A stretch of DNA of 64,000 nucleotides from CAINVV01 sp963663675 (GCA_963663675.1 OY760498.1:1426001-1490000); one strand, 5' to 3'; positions 35,559 to 45,698 are shown, numbered from the stretch's first letter. Notes: generated from the sequence alone by a model not told the origin. A program made the numbers and translations.

Positions 35559-37142
35559 ATGAGTGATAATAATTCCAGACTATTAAAAAATCTAAAGGTT
35601 TCAGATAAGCAATTTCTCCTGTTTATTATTTTTATTAATTTGATTATTAAGATTTTACCAGCTGCACTCATCGAGCTGGGAAATGATGAGGTATATTACT
35701 GGACCTATGCCCTTTTCCCGGACTGGAGCCATTTTGATCATCCCCCGATGGTTGGCCTGACGATACAGCTTTTTACCCTGAACCTTACGCTGACTTCCGA
35801 ATTTTTTATCAGGCTGGGTTCCCTGGTAATGTCATCCGCCAACATTGTACTGCTCTTCCGGATCGTTCAAAGAATTTATTCAACGGAAGCTGCCCGAATT
35901 TCATCACTGCTTTTTACAGCATCGGTTTATTTCAATATTATCTGCGGATTATTCATACTGCCCGACACTCCCCAGATATTTTTTGTCATGATGGCGCTTT
36001 ATTACGGACTTCCTGCCATTACAGCCTCCAATTATTCCAAAGGAGATTCCCTGAAGATCATTCTCTTTGGAATATTTACCGGACTGGCCTTTCTGAGTAA
36101 ATACCATTCTCTCTTTTTGTGGTTTGGATTTGGCCTGTATATTTTGTTCCACGACAGGAGCTGGCTAAAAAGACCGGCACTTTACATCAGTGTCCTCTTC
36201 ACTCTTGTGGTTATGACACCCGTGATCTTCTGGAATATCAACAACAACTTCATAAGTTTCACCTTTCACGAATCCAGGGTAGGATTGTTCAACAGTCCAA
36301 TCCGGCCTGATTCTTTTTTGCAGTTTAATCTCGGCCAGTTCTTTTACCAGAACCCGGTCCTTTTCGTAATTTACATTCTGACCCTGATCTCGCTGTTTAA
36401 AAAGAGAAAGAACGGATTATCCGCGACAGACAAGCTATTGCTCTATCTGTCCCTGCCACTTATCCTGATTTTTACCTTGTCCTCCATGTTCAAGGATACT
36501 TTGCCGCACTGGACAGGGCCTTCATTTATCGGTCTGATCATCCTCAGCAGTGAATGGCTCCGGGAAAAATTGACTGTCAGCAGGAAAAAAGTTATAAATA
36601 CCTTGATCGTTGCCAATGCGCTGATTGTTCTTACACTTTTTCTCGGGATTATCCAGATCAATTATGGCCTTTTGTACCCTCCGTCCAGGGTCGAAGGGCC
36701 CAAAGATCTGGGAACTAAGGATATAACCCTGGATATGTACGGATGGCACCAGGCGGGCCTTAAATTTCAGCAGTTCCTGAAGAAGGAAGGGATAGAAGAC
36801 CGGGATTTCGATAAAGTGAAAATCATCTCCAACAACTGGTTCCCGGCGGCCAATATGGATTTTTACATCGCCCATCCGCTGAAAATTGACCTTTTGGTAT
36901 CCGGAACGCTCGAAAAAACGCATAAATATTATTGGATCAATAAGACCAGGCAAATTAAGGAAGGCGATAAAATTTTCTATATTACATCCAGTCAGTATTT
37001 TAATGCTCCGGAGAAACTTCCTGTCAAAGTTGACAGGATTGTTCCCATGGATACCATACAAATTGAAAGAAACGGGCAGCCGGTGAAAAACCTGTTTGTT
37101 TATGAGCTGATGAACTCCGCGACATTGAGGAGCAGTTTTTAA
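35559..37142 (+). CDS. GT39-type (PMT/ArnT-like) membrane glycosyltransferase
   Basis: This 527-aa protein is a polytopic glycosyltransferase of the dolichyl-phosphate-mannose mannosyltransferase group. Many membrane helices occur between residues 20 and 370, with the acidic catalytic loop LGNDEVYYWTYALFPDWSHF and HFDHPPMVG at about residues 41-65. A soluble periplasmic C-terminal part begins near residue 375. The donor is probably a polyprenyl-phosphate sugar, which fits the GtrA gene before it. The acceptor (lipid A, protein or other glycan) cannot be told from the sequence. Confidence 0.9.
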   Translation: MSDNNSRLLKNLKVSDKQFLLFIIFINLIIKILPAALIELGNDEVYYWTYALFPDWSHFDHPPMVGLTIQLFTLNLTLTSEFFIRLGSLVMSSANIVLLFRIVQRIYSTEAARISSLLFTASVYFNIICGLFILPDTPQIFFVMMALYYGLPAITASNYSKGDSLKIILFGIFTGLAFLSKYHSLFLWFGFGLYILFHDRSWLKRPALYISVLFTLVVMTPVIFWNINNNFISFTFHESRVGLFNSPIRPDSFLQFNLGQFFYQNPVLFVIYILTLISLFKKRKNGLSATDKLLLYLSLPLILIFTLSSMFKDTLPHWTGPSFIGLIILSSEWLREKLTVSRKKVINTLIVANALIVLTLFLGIIQINYGLLYPPSRVEGPKDLGTKDITLDMYGWHQAGLKFQQFLKKEGIEDRDFDKVKIISNNWFPAANMDFYIAHPLKIDLLVSGTLEKTHKYYWINKTRQIKEGDKIFYITSSQYFNAPEKLPVKVDRIVPMDTIQIERNGQPVKNLFVYELMNSATLRSSF

Positions 37143-37218
37143 TACCGGTTTGCGAATACCCGATCTGGAAGCAGGTCTGATACCATTGGTTGAAATTGTT
37201 TTGTAAAACATTGATTTT

Positions 37219-38544
37219 ATGCTGATTATATTTAGTATCATACTTGGATTGGTGCTTATAGTTATTGGAACATCAATTCTGAAATACAACACCTTTCTCA
37301 CCATTTTCCTGGTATCCCTGATGATGGCACTATTTTTATTGCCGCTTCAGGATGTTGTCCCGACCATATTGCTCGGATTTGGCAATACGATGAAATCAAT
37401 CGGGCTAATCATCATATTTGGGATCATCCTTGGACTGGTTCTAAATAAGACAAAAGCAACAAAGAGTATTGCCTGGGCAATTTTAAAGCTCACCGGCAAA
37501 CAGAATGCAGGTATAGCTATACATACAACTGGTTTCATAACCGGGATACCCATTTTTTGTGATTCCGGGTTCATCGTCTTGCAGGGAATCAACCGCTCAT
37601 TGATCGAATCCACGGGTAAACCGATGATATTCATGGCCTCGGTTCTTGCAGCCGGATTGTACTCTGTCCATTGCCTGATTCCACCACATCCCGGTGCAAT
37701 GGCAGCAGCCGGAATAATGTCTGTAAATATCGGTCAGTTGATCTTAATTGGAATTCCGGTAGCGCTCGTGTCCGGTTTGTCCGGTTTTCTCTGGATAAAA
37801 TACATAACCAGGAATGAAAACGGAACCAGCCCTGTAACGCCAGAATTGCACGAAGGGCTTGAAAAAGCTGAAGTATTACCATCGCCGATCAGATCGCTCC
37901 TTCCAATAGTCATACCTGTTTTATTGCTGTCAGGAAAGTCTGTATTTCAGCTCATTATGCCTGAAGCTCACAGCTCGGTAATCAAAATATTGTCATTTTT
38001 AGGCGAACCGGTCATAGCTCTGATCATAGGCATTCTTTTTGCGATTTCCCTGTTCAGGAAAATTGATGCAAAAGAGTTGAATGAGCTGTTTGACCAGTCT
38101 ATTGAGAAGGCTGGTGCCATACTGGCGATCATTGCTGCGGGTGGAATTTTCGGGGCTGTTATCAGGGCAACAGGTATCGGTGAAGTTGCAGGAAACTACC
38201 TGGCATCCACAGGAATGGGTCTATTTGTGCCATTCCTGATTGCAGCATTTCTTAAAACAGCACAGGGGTCTTCCACCGTTTCAATAATGACAACTGCATC
38301 AATTATTGCTCCGATGGTTACGGCATTGGATTTTAACTCAGGTAACAGGATCGTTCTGGCGACCCTGGCGATGGGCGCCGGATCGATGATCCTCTCGCAT
38401 TCAAATGATGCATACTTCTGGGTGGTGACCAAATTTTCTGATCTTGAGATAAAATCAACTCTTCGGGTATGGACAACCACCACTGCTGTTATGGGAATCT
38501 TTGCTTTTGCAGCTATATGGTTGTTGTCACTCTTTCTGAGGTAA
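37219..38544 (+). CDS. GntP family gluconate:H+ symporter-like permease
   Basis: This 441-aa inner-membrane transporter belongs to the GntP family, which takes up gluconate or related sugar acids such as glycerate with protons. About 12-14 helices are visible. The family's GFITGIPIFCDSGFIVLQGI and HCLIPPHPGAMAAAGIM segments (about residues 107-165) are strongly conserved, as is TAQGSSTVSIMTTASI near residue 350. There is no kinase or dehydrogenase gene beside it, so the substrate is only inferred from the family. The gene lies 76 bp after the glycosyltransferase gene and may be transcribed alone. Confidence 0.93.
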   Translation: MLIIFSIILGLVLIVIGTSILKYNTFLTIFLVSLMMALFLLPLQDVVPTILLGFGNTMKSIGLIIIFGIILGLVLNKTKATKSIAWAILKLTGKQNAGIAIHTTGFITGIPIFCDSGFIVLQGINRSLIESTGKPMIFMASVLAAGLYSVHCLIPPHPGAMAAAGIMSVNIGQLILIGIPVALVSGLSGFLWIKYITRNENGTSPVTPELHEGLEKAEVLPSPIRSLLPIVIPVLLLSGKSVFQLIMPEAHSSVIKILSFLGEPVIALIIGILFAISLFRKIDAKELNELFDQSIEKAGAILAIIAAGGIFGAVIRATGIGEVAGNYLASTGMGLFVPFLIAAFLKTAQGSSTVSIMTTASIIAPMVTALDFNSGNRIVLATLAMGAGSMILSHSNDAYFWVVTKFSDLEIKSTLRVWTTTTAVMGIFAFAAIWLLSLFLR

Positions 38545-38643
38545 ATAATGCCAAATCTCCCTTTGGTGAAAGGTCTGAGAAGATGGTCTTCAACGTTCAG
38601 TAAAAGAATCTGTGAGCAGTTTTTATTGCTGTGCCGTAAGTTT

Positions 38644-39447
38644 TTAATTTTTCAGTTTGTGTTTCAGTTCAGCTATTTCCTGCCTGATGTCAGTCAGGCT
38701 GTTAAAAATCTGTTGATTATCTGATATTTCCGGTATTTCATCGGTGATATACAGAACAAATTTCCACACTTCCCTTATCTCATTTACAGACAGGTCGTAA
38801 GGAACATACTCAGTATTCAGTGAAATCATGTGGAGGCTTCCTTTTTCAGCCAGTTCATTTTTTACTTTTTTGATGACTATTCCTTCATTAAGGGTCAAAA
38901 CAATATACAACAGCTCATTTTTTACTGAATTCAGATCCTGGACATATTCTCCCACAACCCAGCTCTTGTCAAGTATCGGAAGCATTGAGTCTCCTGAAAC
39001 CTGGAAAGCACGGTATTTTTTGTCTCTTTTCAGTATTGGCAGCTGGAATGTTGGCAATCCTGAAATGTATTCAGGATCGAAATAGCCCGTGGTGTAACCG
39101 GCTTTTGCTTTGATGGAAACTATCTCAATGTTTTCCTTGTTCGCTGAATCGACTGTTGTAGCCAGCACTCTCACTTCATTGCCCTTCACAAAAACATCAG
39201 ATCCATGTTCAATCACGTACATCTGGCTTTCACGAAGTACGGACAGGTTGATTCTGAGCAATGTATCAACGGATAGGTGAAAAAGATCAGACAGACTTAT
39301 CAGTACATTCACGGGAGGGACGGCTGTTCCATTCTCATAATTGTTGATGCTGGATCTTTTTGTCCCCAAAGTCTCAGCCAGGTCAGACTGTGTCAGCATT
39401 CTTCTTTTTCTTAAAAATTTTATGTTTTCAGACAGGAACATATACAA
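38644..39447 (-). CDS. LexA/CI-like repressor: XRE helix-turn-helix plus S24 self-cleaving peptidase
   Basis: This 267-aa regulator joins an XRE DNA-binding domain (about 5-66, LTQSDLAETLGTKRSSINNY) to an S24 peptidase domain (about 110-235). The catalytic Ser154 lies in VSGDSMLPIL and the Lys in IVIKKVKN (193 or 194). An Ala116-Gly117 bond lies 38 residues before the Ser. In E. coli LexA the Ala84-Gly85 cleavage bond, Ser119 and Lys156 have almost the same spacing, so RecA-stimulated self-cleavage is likely. The gene is divergent from a Pol IV gene and a DnaE2-like gene across 121 bp with repeats, which points to control of DNA-damage mutagenesis. A coiled C-terminal tail (about 243-265) may aid dimerisation. 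Confidence 0.88.
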   Translation of the reverse strand: MYMFLSENIKFLRKRRMLTQSDLAETLGTKRSSINNYENGTAVPPVNVLISLSDLFHLSVDTLLRINLSVLRESQMYVIEHGSDVFVKGNEVRVLATTVDSANKENIEIVSIKAKAGYTTGYFDPEYISGLPTFQLPILKRDKKYRAFQVSGDSMLPILDKSWVVGEYVQDLNSVKNELLYIVLTLNEGIVIKKVKNELAEKGSLHMISLNTEYVPYDLSVNEIREVWKFVLYITDEIPEISDNQQIFNSLTDIRQEIAELKHKLKN

Positions 39448-39501
39448 TTATTTAAAAAATAGTTTATATTGTAGTCAATAAAATGATTAAATAATAGTCA
39501 A
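39447..39501. promoter_or_regulatory. Candidate operator region of the repressor and dinB genes
   Basis: Inverted arms ATTATTTAA (39447-39455) and TTAAATAAT (39487-39495) flank the repressor start. Related TAGT motifs lie at 39459 (ATAGTTTA), 39471 (GTAGTCAA) and 39494 (ATAGTCAA), spaced 12 and 23 bp, so they lie on one face of the helix. They are good candidates for repressor binding sites controlling both directions. Confidence 0.45.
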
Positions 39502-39568
39502 AATTAGATAAATTTTTGATTTAACAAAATATCTGAAGGAGTTTTAAAGAATACCCGGAGGTTGGAAA

Positions 39569-40726
39569 ATGCAGATACAGGACAGAACAATATTACACAT
39601 GGATCTTGATGCTTTTTTTGTTTCAGTTGAGAGATTGCTTGATTCAAATCTGAATGGCAAACCTGTCATTATAGGCGGACTGTCTGACCGGGGAGTTGTT
39701 GCAGGTTGCAGCTACGAAGCGAGGATGTTTGGGGTTCACTCTGCCATGCCGATGAAAATGGCAAGGAATTTATGCCGTGATGCAGTCGTAATCCGCGGAG
39801 ATATGGATTCCTATACCAAATACTCAAAATTGGTTACAGATGTGATTGCAGAAAAATCGCCAGTATATGAAAAGGCATCCATAGATGAACACTACATCGA
39901 CATTACAGGTATGGACCGGTACTGGGGTTCCCTTAAATGGTCGCATGAACTTCGTCAGACCATTATCAGTGAGACCGGTCTGCCGATCTCATTCGGTTTG
40001 TCCGTCAATAAAACAGTAAGCAAGATCGCTACCGGGGAGGCAAAGCCAAATGGTGAAAAAGAGGTGGGCAGGGAAAATGTTCAGCCATTTTTGAACCCCT
40101 TGTCCATAAAGAAAATTCCTATGGTCGGGTCCAAAACCTATCAGCTGCTCAGATCCATGGGAGTCTCTACGATTCAGACTTTAAGTTCTGTTCCCGTAGA
40201 GATGGTACAGAGTGTGCTGGGCAAGAATGGTATTGAAATATGGAGGCGGGCCCATGGAATTGACTTTACGCCTGTGGTACCTTACAGTGAGGAAAAATCG
40301 ATTAGCAAGGAGCGAACTTTTGAAACTGACACCATTGATGTGGCTATGCTGGACCAGCTTTTGATATCCATGACTGAGAAACTGTGTTTCAAACTGAGAA
40401 AGCATGAAAAACTTGCTTCAGTTGTGACTGTGAAGATCCGTTATGCCAATTATGATACGCATACTTTGCAGAAAAAGATCGAATACACTTCATTTGATCA
40501 TGTTCTTATCAGTACTGTCAGGGACCTGTTCAGGCGTCTGTATGAGCGACGGATGCTGATACGCCTTATAGGAGTCAAGCTTGGCGGACTGATTCACGGG
40601 GTTCAGCAACTAAATTTGTTTGACAACAATGAAAAGCAAGTGAGGCTATACCTGTCGATGGATAAAATTCGCCTTCATTATGGTGCAGGGGCGATCCGGC
40701 GTGCTTCCGGAATGTTAAGTAAATAA
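39569..40726 (+). CDS. dinB: DNA polymerase IV (Y-family translesion polymerase)
   Basis: This 385-aa error-prone polymerase copies past damaged bases. The catalytic acidic residues are in HMDLDAFFVSVE (Asp12) and ASIDEHYIDITG (Asp106, Glu107). The thumb carries KPNGEKEV, and the little-finger domain occupies about residues 235-350. A beta-clamp binding motif, QQLNLFD, lies near residue 350. It is followed after 10 bp by the DnaE2-like gene, and the divergent LexA-like repressor probably controls both. A Shine-Dalgarno-like CCGGAGG precedes the ATG. Confidence 0.95.
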   Translation: MQIQDRTILHMDLDAFFVSVERLLDSNLNGKPVIIGGLSDRGVVAGCSYEARMFGVHSAMPMKMARNLCRDAVVIRGDMDSYTKYSKLVTDVIAEKSPVYEKASIDEHYIDITGMDRYWGSLKWSHELRQTIISETGLPISFGLSVNKTVSKIATGEAKPNGEKEVGRENVQPFLNPLSIKKIPMVGSKTYQLLRSMGVSTIQTLSSVPVEMVQSVLGKNGIEIWRRAHGIDFTPVVPYSEEKSISKERTFETDTIDVAMLDQLLISMTEKLCFKLRKHEKLASVVTVKIRYANYDTHTLQKKIEYTSFDHVLISTVRDLFRRLYERRMLIRLIGVKLGGLIHGVQQLNLFDNNEKQVRLYLSMDKIRLHYGAGAIRRASGMLSK

Positions 40727-40736
40727 GCATAGGAAC

Positions 40737-43676
40737 ATGTACATTAATATTCACAGCTTTTTCAGCCTGAGATATGGCACGATGGATATTGAAAATATTC
40801 TGGATCAGGCTGTTATTAAAGGAATATCTGTCCTTGCCCTGACAGATATCAATACCTCAATGGGTATTCCCGAGTTTATCCTGAAGGCCAGAGAGCGAAA
40901 TATCCGACCTGTCGCCGGTATTGAATTCAGAAATGAAGATGAGCTCATATTTATCGGTATCGCTAAAAACCGTGAAGGATTGAGAGAACTGAATGAATAC
41001 CTGACCTGGCACAACATGCATAAGACGGATTTCGATACGGAAGGCTGGGAATTCAAAAATGTTTTTGTTGTCTATCCTTACGGGAAGGTCCCGGGATCTG
41101 ACCTGAGGGACTTCGAATTCATAGGTGTCAGGGCCCACCAGGTCAACAAACTGGTTACCTCTGATTACCTGAATTACCCCGACAGGCTGGTAATATGGCA
41201 TCCGGTTACTTTCAGGGATGACAAGTCCTTGCTGGTGCACAAATGCCTCAGGGCAATAGATCACAATACATTGCTGAGTAAACTGCAGCCTCATCAGTTT
41301 GCCGACCCCGACCAGTTTATGGTTGCACCCTGGAAACTGAGTGAAATTTTCGGGAACTATCCTGAAATTATTGAAAATACTGAATGGTTGCTGGAACAGT
41401 GCTCAATTGACATTGAATTCAAGGTGAGCAAAAACAAGAAAACATTTAGCAAGACGAAGGAAGATGACAAACTGCTCCTGGAGAAGCTTGCCAATGACGG
41501 GATGATTTACCGCTACGGTAAGAACAACCAGGTTGCAAAACAGAGAATCAGGCATGAATTGGACATAATTGACAAGCTGGGATTTTCTTCTTATTTTTTA
41601 ATCGCCTGGGATGTTGTTCATTACAGTATGTCAAGAGGATTTTATCATGTGGGTCGCGGAAGCGGAGCCAACAGCATAGTTGCCTACTGCCTGAGGATAA
41701 CTGATGTAGATCCCATTAAGCTCGACCTTTATTTTGAACGCTTTCTCAATCCCAAAAGGACCAGTCCGCCTGATTTTGACATAGATTTTTCATGGAAAGA
41801 CCGTGACCAGGTCCAGGATTATATTTTTAAACGGTACGGAAGGAATCATGTTGCCCTGCTTGGTGCTACCTCTACGTTCAGGGACAAGTCTATTTTCAGG
41901 GAATTGGGGAAGGTCTTTGGCTTACCGAAGGAAGAGATTGACCTGCTCGTCAACGATCCCGAAAATAATTACAACAATTATGAAACTGCCAGGCTGATTA
42001 AAGCCCTGGGAAAGGAGATCAATGATTTTCCCAATATGAGGACAATTCATGCCGGTGGTATGCTTGTCACCGATGAGCCAATCACCTATTATGCCGCACT
42101 GGATATGCCGCCCAAGGGATTTCCCACAACACAGTGGGATATGTATATTGCCGAAGAGATGGGTTTTGAAAAGCTGGATATTCTCAGTCAGAGGGGCATT
42201 GGACATATCAGGGAAGCAGTGGAAATCATTGTTGAAAACGGGGGGAAAGAAATCGACGTGCACCAGGTGGATAAATTTTTTACTGATGAAAAAGTAAAAC
42301 AACAATTGAAAAACGGTGAAACCATCGGTTGTTTTTACATAGAAAGTCCCGCGATGCGCGGATTGCTGAAGAAATTAAGGTGCGATAATTACATCAGCCT
42401 GGTGGCGGCCAGTTCAATCATAAGGCCGGGCGTAGCCAAATCAGGGATGATGCGGGAATATATCAGGCGGTTTCACCATCCTGATGATTTCGACTACCTG
42501 CATCCGGTCATGAAGGAGCAACTGAGTGAAACATACGGTGTTATGGTCTACCAGGAAGATGTGATCAAAGTGGCGCATCATTTTGCAGGGCTTGATTTGG
42601 CAGAGGCAGATGTTCTAAGGCGTGCCATGTCAGGTAAATATCGTTCATTCAGGGAGTTCCAACTGATCAAAGAGAAATTTTTTTCAAACTGCAGGGAGTT
42701 GGGACATGCTGACGAAATAGCACACGAGGTCTGGAGGCAGATTGAATCTTTTGCCGGATACTCATTTTCCAAGGCACATTCTGCTTCCTATGCTGTTGAG
42801 AGTTTCCAGAGCCTCTATCTGAAAGCGCATTACCCGCTGGAATTTATGGTTGCGGTGATCAATAACTTTGGTGGTTTTTATCATACATGGGTCTATTTTA
42901 ATGAAGCGCAAAGGCAGGGAGCAGTGGTTGAGCTGCCCTGCATCAACCGAAGTAACCTAAATACCAGGATTATTGGTAAAACGATATTTATCGGGTTCAT
43001 ACATGTTCAGAATCTTGAGACGGTAACCATCGATTTAATTCTGAGTGAGCGAAAATGTCATGGTTCGTACAAGTCTGTCAGTGAGTTTATTGACCGTGTG
43101 CCAATTGGTAAGGAACAATTGATTATCCTGATTCGCCTGGGTGCTTTCCGGACCCTTGAGGAGAATAAATGTTCTCTTTTATGGGAGTCACAGCTATATC
43201 TCAGAAAAGCGCCTGTCCGGATTCAGTCAGCATCAATGTTCCCGGTGCAGCAAAAGAGTTTTGAGATGCCAGTGCTTGAATATTCTCCTGTTGAGGATGC
43301 GTATGATGAAATCGAGCTGCTTGGATTTCCTGTAACGATAAGTCTGTTTGAAATGCTTCAGACTAATTTCAGGGGAGAGATTCTGGCAAAAGACCTTCCA
43401 CAATACCATGGCAGGAAGATCAGGATGGTTGGAAGATTGGTAACTATCAAATATGTAAGGACTTCCAAGAATGAGCTGATGCATTTTGGCACTTTCATTG
43501 ATTGCACAGGCACTTTCTTTGATTCAGTTCATTTCCCTGATTCGCTGAGGAATTATCCTTTCAAAGGTTCCGGTATATATCTGATTTTGGGTAAAGTAGT
43601 TGAAGAATTTGGATTTCCTTCACTAGAAGTGGAAAAGATGGCTAAACTTCCCTATAAACCGAATCCCAAAGCCTAG
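40737..43676 (+). CDS. DNA polymerase III alpha subunit, error-prone DnaE2/ImuC-like
   Basis: This 979-aa C-family polymerase is shorter than replicative DnaE (about 1160 aa or more). The N-terminal PHP domain (about 1-200) has a degenerate first motif (INIHSFFSLRYGT, lacking the first metal-binding His). The palm shows the catalytic aspartates in PDFDIDF (346, 348, 350). GRGSGANSIVAYCLRITDVD and FAGYSFSKAHSASYA are conserved C-family segments. A C-terminal OB-fold region with RKIRMVGRLVTIKYVRTSKN follows from about residue 900. Position directly after dinB and across from a LexA-like repressor fits a mutasome role comparable to ImuB-DnaE2. The replicative copy should be elsewhere in the genome. 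Confidence 0.9.
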   Translation: MYINIHSFFSLRYGTMDIENILDQAVIKGISVLALTDINTSMGIPEFILKARERNIRPVAGIEFRNEDELIFIGIAKNREGLRELNEYLTWHNMHKTDFDTEGWEFKNVFVVYPYGKVPGSDLRDFEFIGVRAHQVNKLVTSDYLNYPDRLVIWHPVTFRDDKSLLVHKCLRAIDHNTLLSKLQPHQFADPDQFMVAPWKLSEIFGNYPEIIENTEWLLEQCSIDIEFKVSKNKKTFSKTKEDDKLLLEKLANDGMIYRYGKNNQVAKQRIRHELDIIDKLGFSSYFLIAWDVVHYSMSRGFYHVGRGSGANSIVAYCLRITDVDPIKLDLYFERFLNPKRTSPPDFDIDFSWKDRDQVQDYIFKRYGRNHVALLGATSTFRDKSIFRELGKVFGLPKEEIDLLVNDPENNYNNYETARLIKALGKEINDFPNMRTIHAGGMLVTDEPITYYAALDMPPKGFPTTQWDMYIAEEMGFEKLDILSQRGIGHIREAVEIIVENGGKEIDVHQVDKFFTDEKVKQQLKNGETIGCFYIESPAMRGLLKKLRCDNYISLVAASSIIRPGVAKSGMMREYIRRFHHPDDFDYLHPVMKEQLSETYGVMVYQEDVIKVAHHFAGLDLAEADVLRRAMSGKYRSFREFQLIKEKFFSNCRELGHADEIAHEVWRQIESFAGYSFSKAHSASYAVESFQSLYLKAHYPLEFMVAVINNFGGFYHTWVYFNEAQRQGAVVELPCINRSNLNTRIIGKTIFIGFIHVQNLETVTIDLILSERKCHGSYKSVSEFIDRVPIGKEQLIILIRLGAFRTLEENKCSLLWESQLYLRKAPVRIQSASMFPVQQKSFEMPVLEYSPVEDAYDEIELLGFPVTISLFEMLQTNFRGEILAKDLPQYHGRKIRMVGRLVTIKYVRTSKNELMHFGTFIDCTGTFFDSVHFPDSLRNYPFKGSGIYLILGKVVEEFGFPSLEVEKMAKLPYKPNPKA

Positions 43677-44144
43677 GGCACAGAGCTTTGGACTTAGGGC
43701 AGGGGAAACGGAGAAAATACAGTCTGGTTCCGGAACAGGTTTCATAAAAATTGAACTAAAATCAGAATATGAATATGTCAATATTATATTTTCAGGACAT
43801 TAATTGCATGGTTTAGTGATATTACAAGGAATATAACCCAACTATATCACAACTAGTGTAATTTTAGGTTGCATTTGTGTACATTTGTCATTCTCGATTT
43901 TTAATTATTAATTGACTTAATATCATTGTTTTTCCTGAATTTTCTTGTAAATTTAGCGAATGACTTGAAGAATTTGAATCATTTAACTGACTGGCTACCC
44001 TGAAAAGATGGCTCAACCTGTTGTTTTACATATTTTTCTGCTGGTGCAATAAAACAAATTGGTATTTCATTCAGTATCATACCAATGGTGTTAATGATAA
44101 TTTGAAACCGAAGACCTTATACCAAACTATATTTGACCGGATTT
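43677..44144. other. Intergenic region without recognised gene
   Basis: This gap of 468 bp follows the polymerase gene. It holds two TTAGGGCA/CTAGGGCA copies near 43673 and 43697 and an isolated TACATTTG box at 43880-43887 that could be a promoter element for the kinase gene. No reading frame with gene-like features, no tRNA and no clear terminator was found. Confidence 0.5.
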
Positions 44145-45380
44145 ATGAAAAGCAAAGAATCAGACAAAGCTTTGAAAACTTTGGAGAATAATACAAATTG
44201 GCCGGACAGTATTAATCGTCCACTTGTTGGTTCTTCTGATAGTTTCGTAGACAAAAACACCCGCAGCGAAGAAATATTAAAATCAAATTGCGAACTTTTA
44301 CGTGTTGCAGGCGAAATGGCCAGGTTTGGGGGATGGAGTCTTAATTTGGCGGAAAATAGGGTACTGTGGTCTGATGTTGTTGCTGAAATTCATGGGGAGA
44401 ATCCCGGTTACACACCAACCAGGGAAGAGGCCCTTAATTTTGCCGCCCCCGGATGGGCCGATAAAATCAGTTCTGTTGTGAATGATTGCATTGCCAACGG
44501 AACTGCGTTTGATGAGGATGTACAAATTATCAACCGCTCAAAGAATCTTGTCTGGATCAGGGTAACTGGAAAAGCAGTTACAAACCAGGAAGGGGAAATT
44601 GTCGGTCTGCAGGGATCCATGCAGGATGTAACAGAACGCAAACGATCTGACAATTCTTTGTTGGAGAGTGAAAAACGACTTCGCGAATTAAATGCAACAA
44701 AGGATAAGTTTTTTTCCATTATTGCTCACGATCTGAGGAGTCCTTTTTATACCATCCAGGGATTTTGTTCCATTTTATCAGAACAAGTCCGGGCTAAAGA
44801 TTATGAAGGGGTAGATGAATATGCCGAAATTATCCAGAAATCATCACAAAAGGCAATGGATCTGCTGAAGAATCTTTTGGAATGGTCAATTTCTCAGACG
44901 GGCAGGATGGTTTTCAATCCCGAAAATTTGGATGTATATTTACTTCTTCACGAAACAATTGAATTACTGAGGGATTCCGCCAAACAAAAATCAATTTCAA
45001 TTGAACTGCATGCACACCAGGATATTTATTTTACCGCAGATAAGGCAATGCTAAGCAGTGTACTAAGGAACCTGTTGTCAAATGCCATCAAATTTTCACG
45101 GTTGAATGGTTCAATCACACTTTCTGCAGAGGAAAAGGATAATGAATTATTGTTTTCTGTAAGTGATAACGGTATTGGTATGAATGATACCGAACGTGCT
45201 AAATTATTTAGGATTGATGAAACCCATGCTACGAAAGGCACGAAGAAAGAGGAAGGTACAGGATTAGGCCTCATTCTCTGTAAGGAATTTATAACCAGGC
45301 ATGGTGGTAAAATCTGGGTCGAAAGTGAGCCGGAAAAGGGAAGTACCTTCTTCTTTACTATACCGGAAAACACAGCATAA
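44145..45380 (+). CDS. PAS-domain sensor histidine kinase, cytoplasmic
   Basis: This kinase of about 411 aa has no membrane helix. A PAS domain (about 60-165) opens FGGWSLNLAENRVLWSD and ends GLQGSMQDVTERK. The H-box SIIAHDLRSPF places the phospho-accepting His at 195. The ATPase domain has NLLSNAIKFSR, DNGIGMND and TGLGLILCKEF. I chose the ATG at 44145; a TTG four codons upstream is less likely. No response regulator is directly adjacent, so it is an orphan kinase at this locus. The signal sensed by the PAS domain is unknown. Confidence 0.92.
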   Translation: MKSKESDKALKTLENNTNWPDSINRPLVGSSDSFVDKNTRSEEILKSNCELLRVAGEMARFGGWSLNLAENRVLWSDVVAEIHGENPGYTPTREEALNFAAPGWADKISSVVNDCIANGTAFDEDVQIINRSKNLVWIRVTGKAVTNQEGEIVGLQGSMQDVTERKRSDNSLLESEKRLRELNATKDKFFSIIAHDLRSPFYTIQGFCSILSEQVRAKDYEGVDEYAEIIQKSSQKAMDLLKNLLEWSISQTGRMVFNPENLDVYLLLHETIELLRDSAKQKSISIELHAHQDIYFTADKAMLSSVLRNLLSNAIKFSRLNGSITLSAEEKDNELLFSVSDNGIGMNDTERAKLFRIDETHATKGTKKEEGTGLGLILCKEFITRHGGKIWVESEPEKGSTFFFTIPENTA

Positions 45381-45698
45381 CCCGACTCTAATTCATGTAA
45401 AAAAGATTTGCCTGGTATTCACTTCACTCAGGATCCTCCTTAATGAAGGACGAAATTATGATCCTTGACAAAATTTTGTCTTTTCTCTTGTGCGGTGAGT
45501 TCTATAAGTAATTGATAATTAGATATAAAAAATATTTTGGGTTGTTGTTGTAAGGAATTGACTTACACGAAATTGATCCCTTCCTTACAGCAGAATCATC
45601 CCTTCTGGAGGCTTTTTAACTGATTCCCCTATTATCGGAAGAAAACTGTCACGTTATTTTTGCCATTACAAAATGTTACTGGAATCAACAGAAAAGTA
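45381..45698. other. Intergenic region without recognised gene
   Basis: This 318-bp gap contains no clear terminator or promoter box. An A-rich stretch precedes the DUF4402 start. I see nothing else in it. Confidence 0.45.

Noticed and set aside
36522..37304. 260-codon minus-strand reading frame
   Set aside because: It lies entirely antisense to the GT39 glycosyltransferase and the start of gntP, which have clear family motifs.
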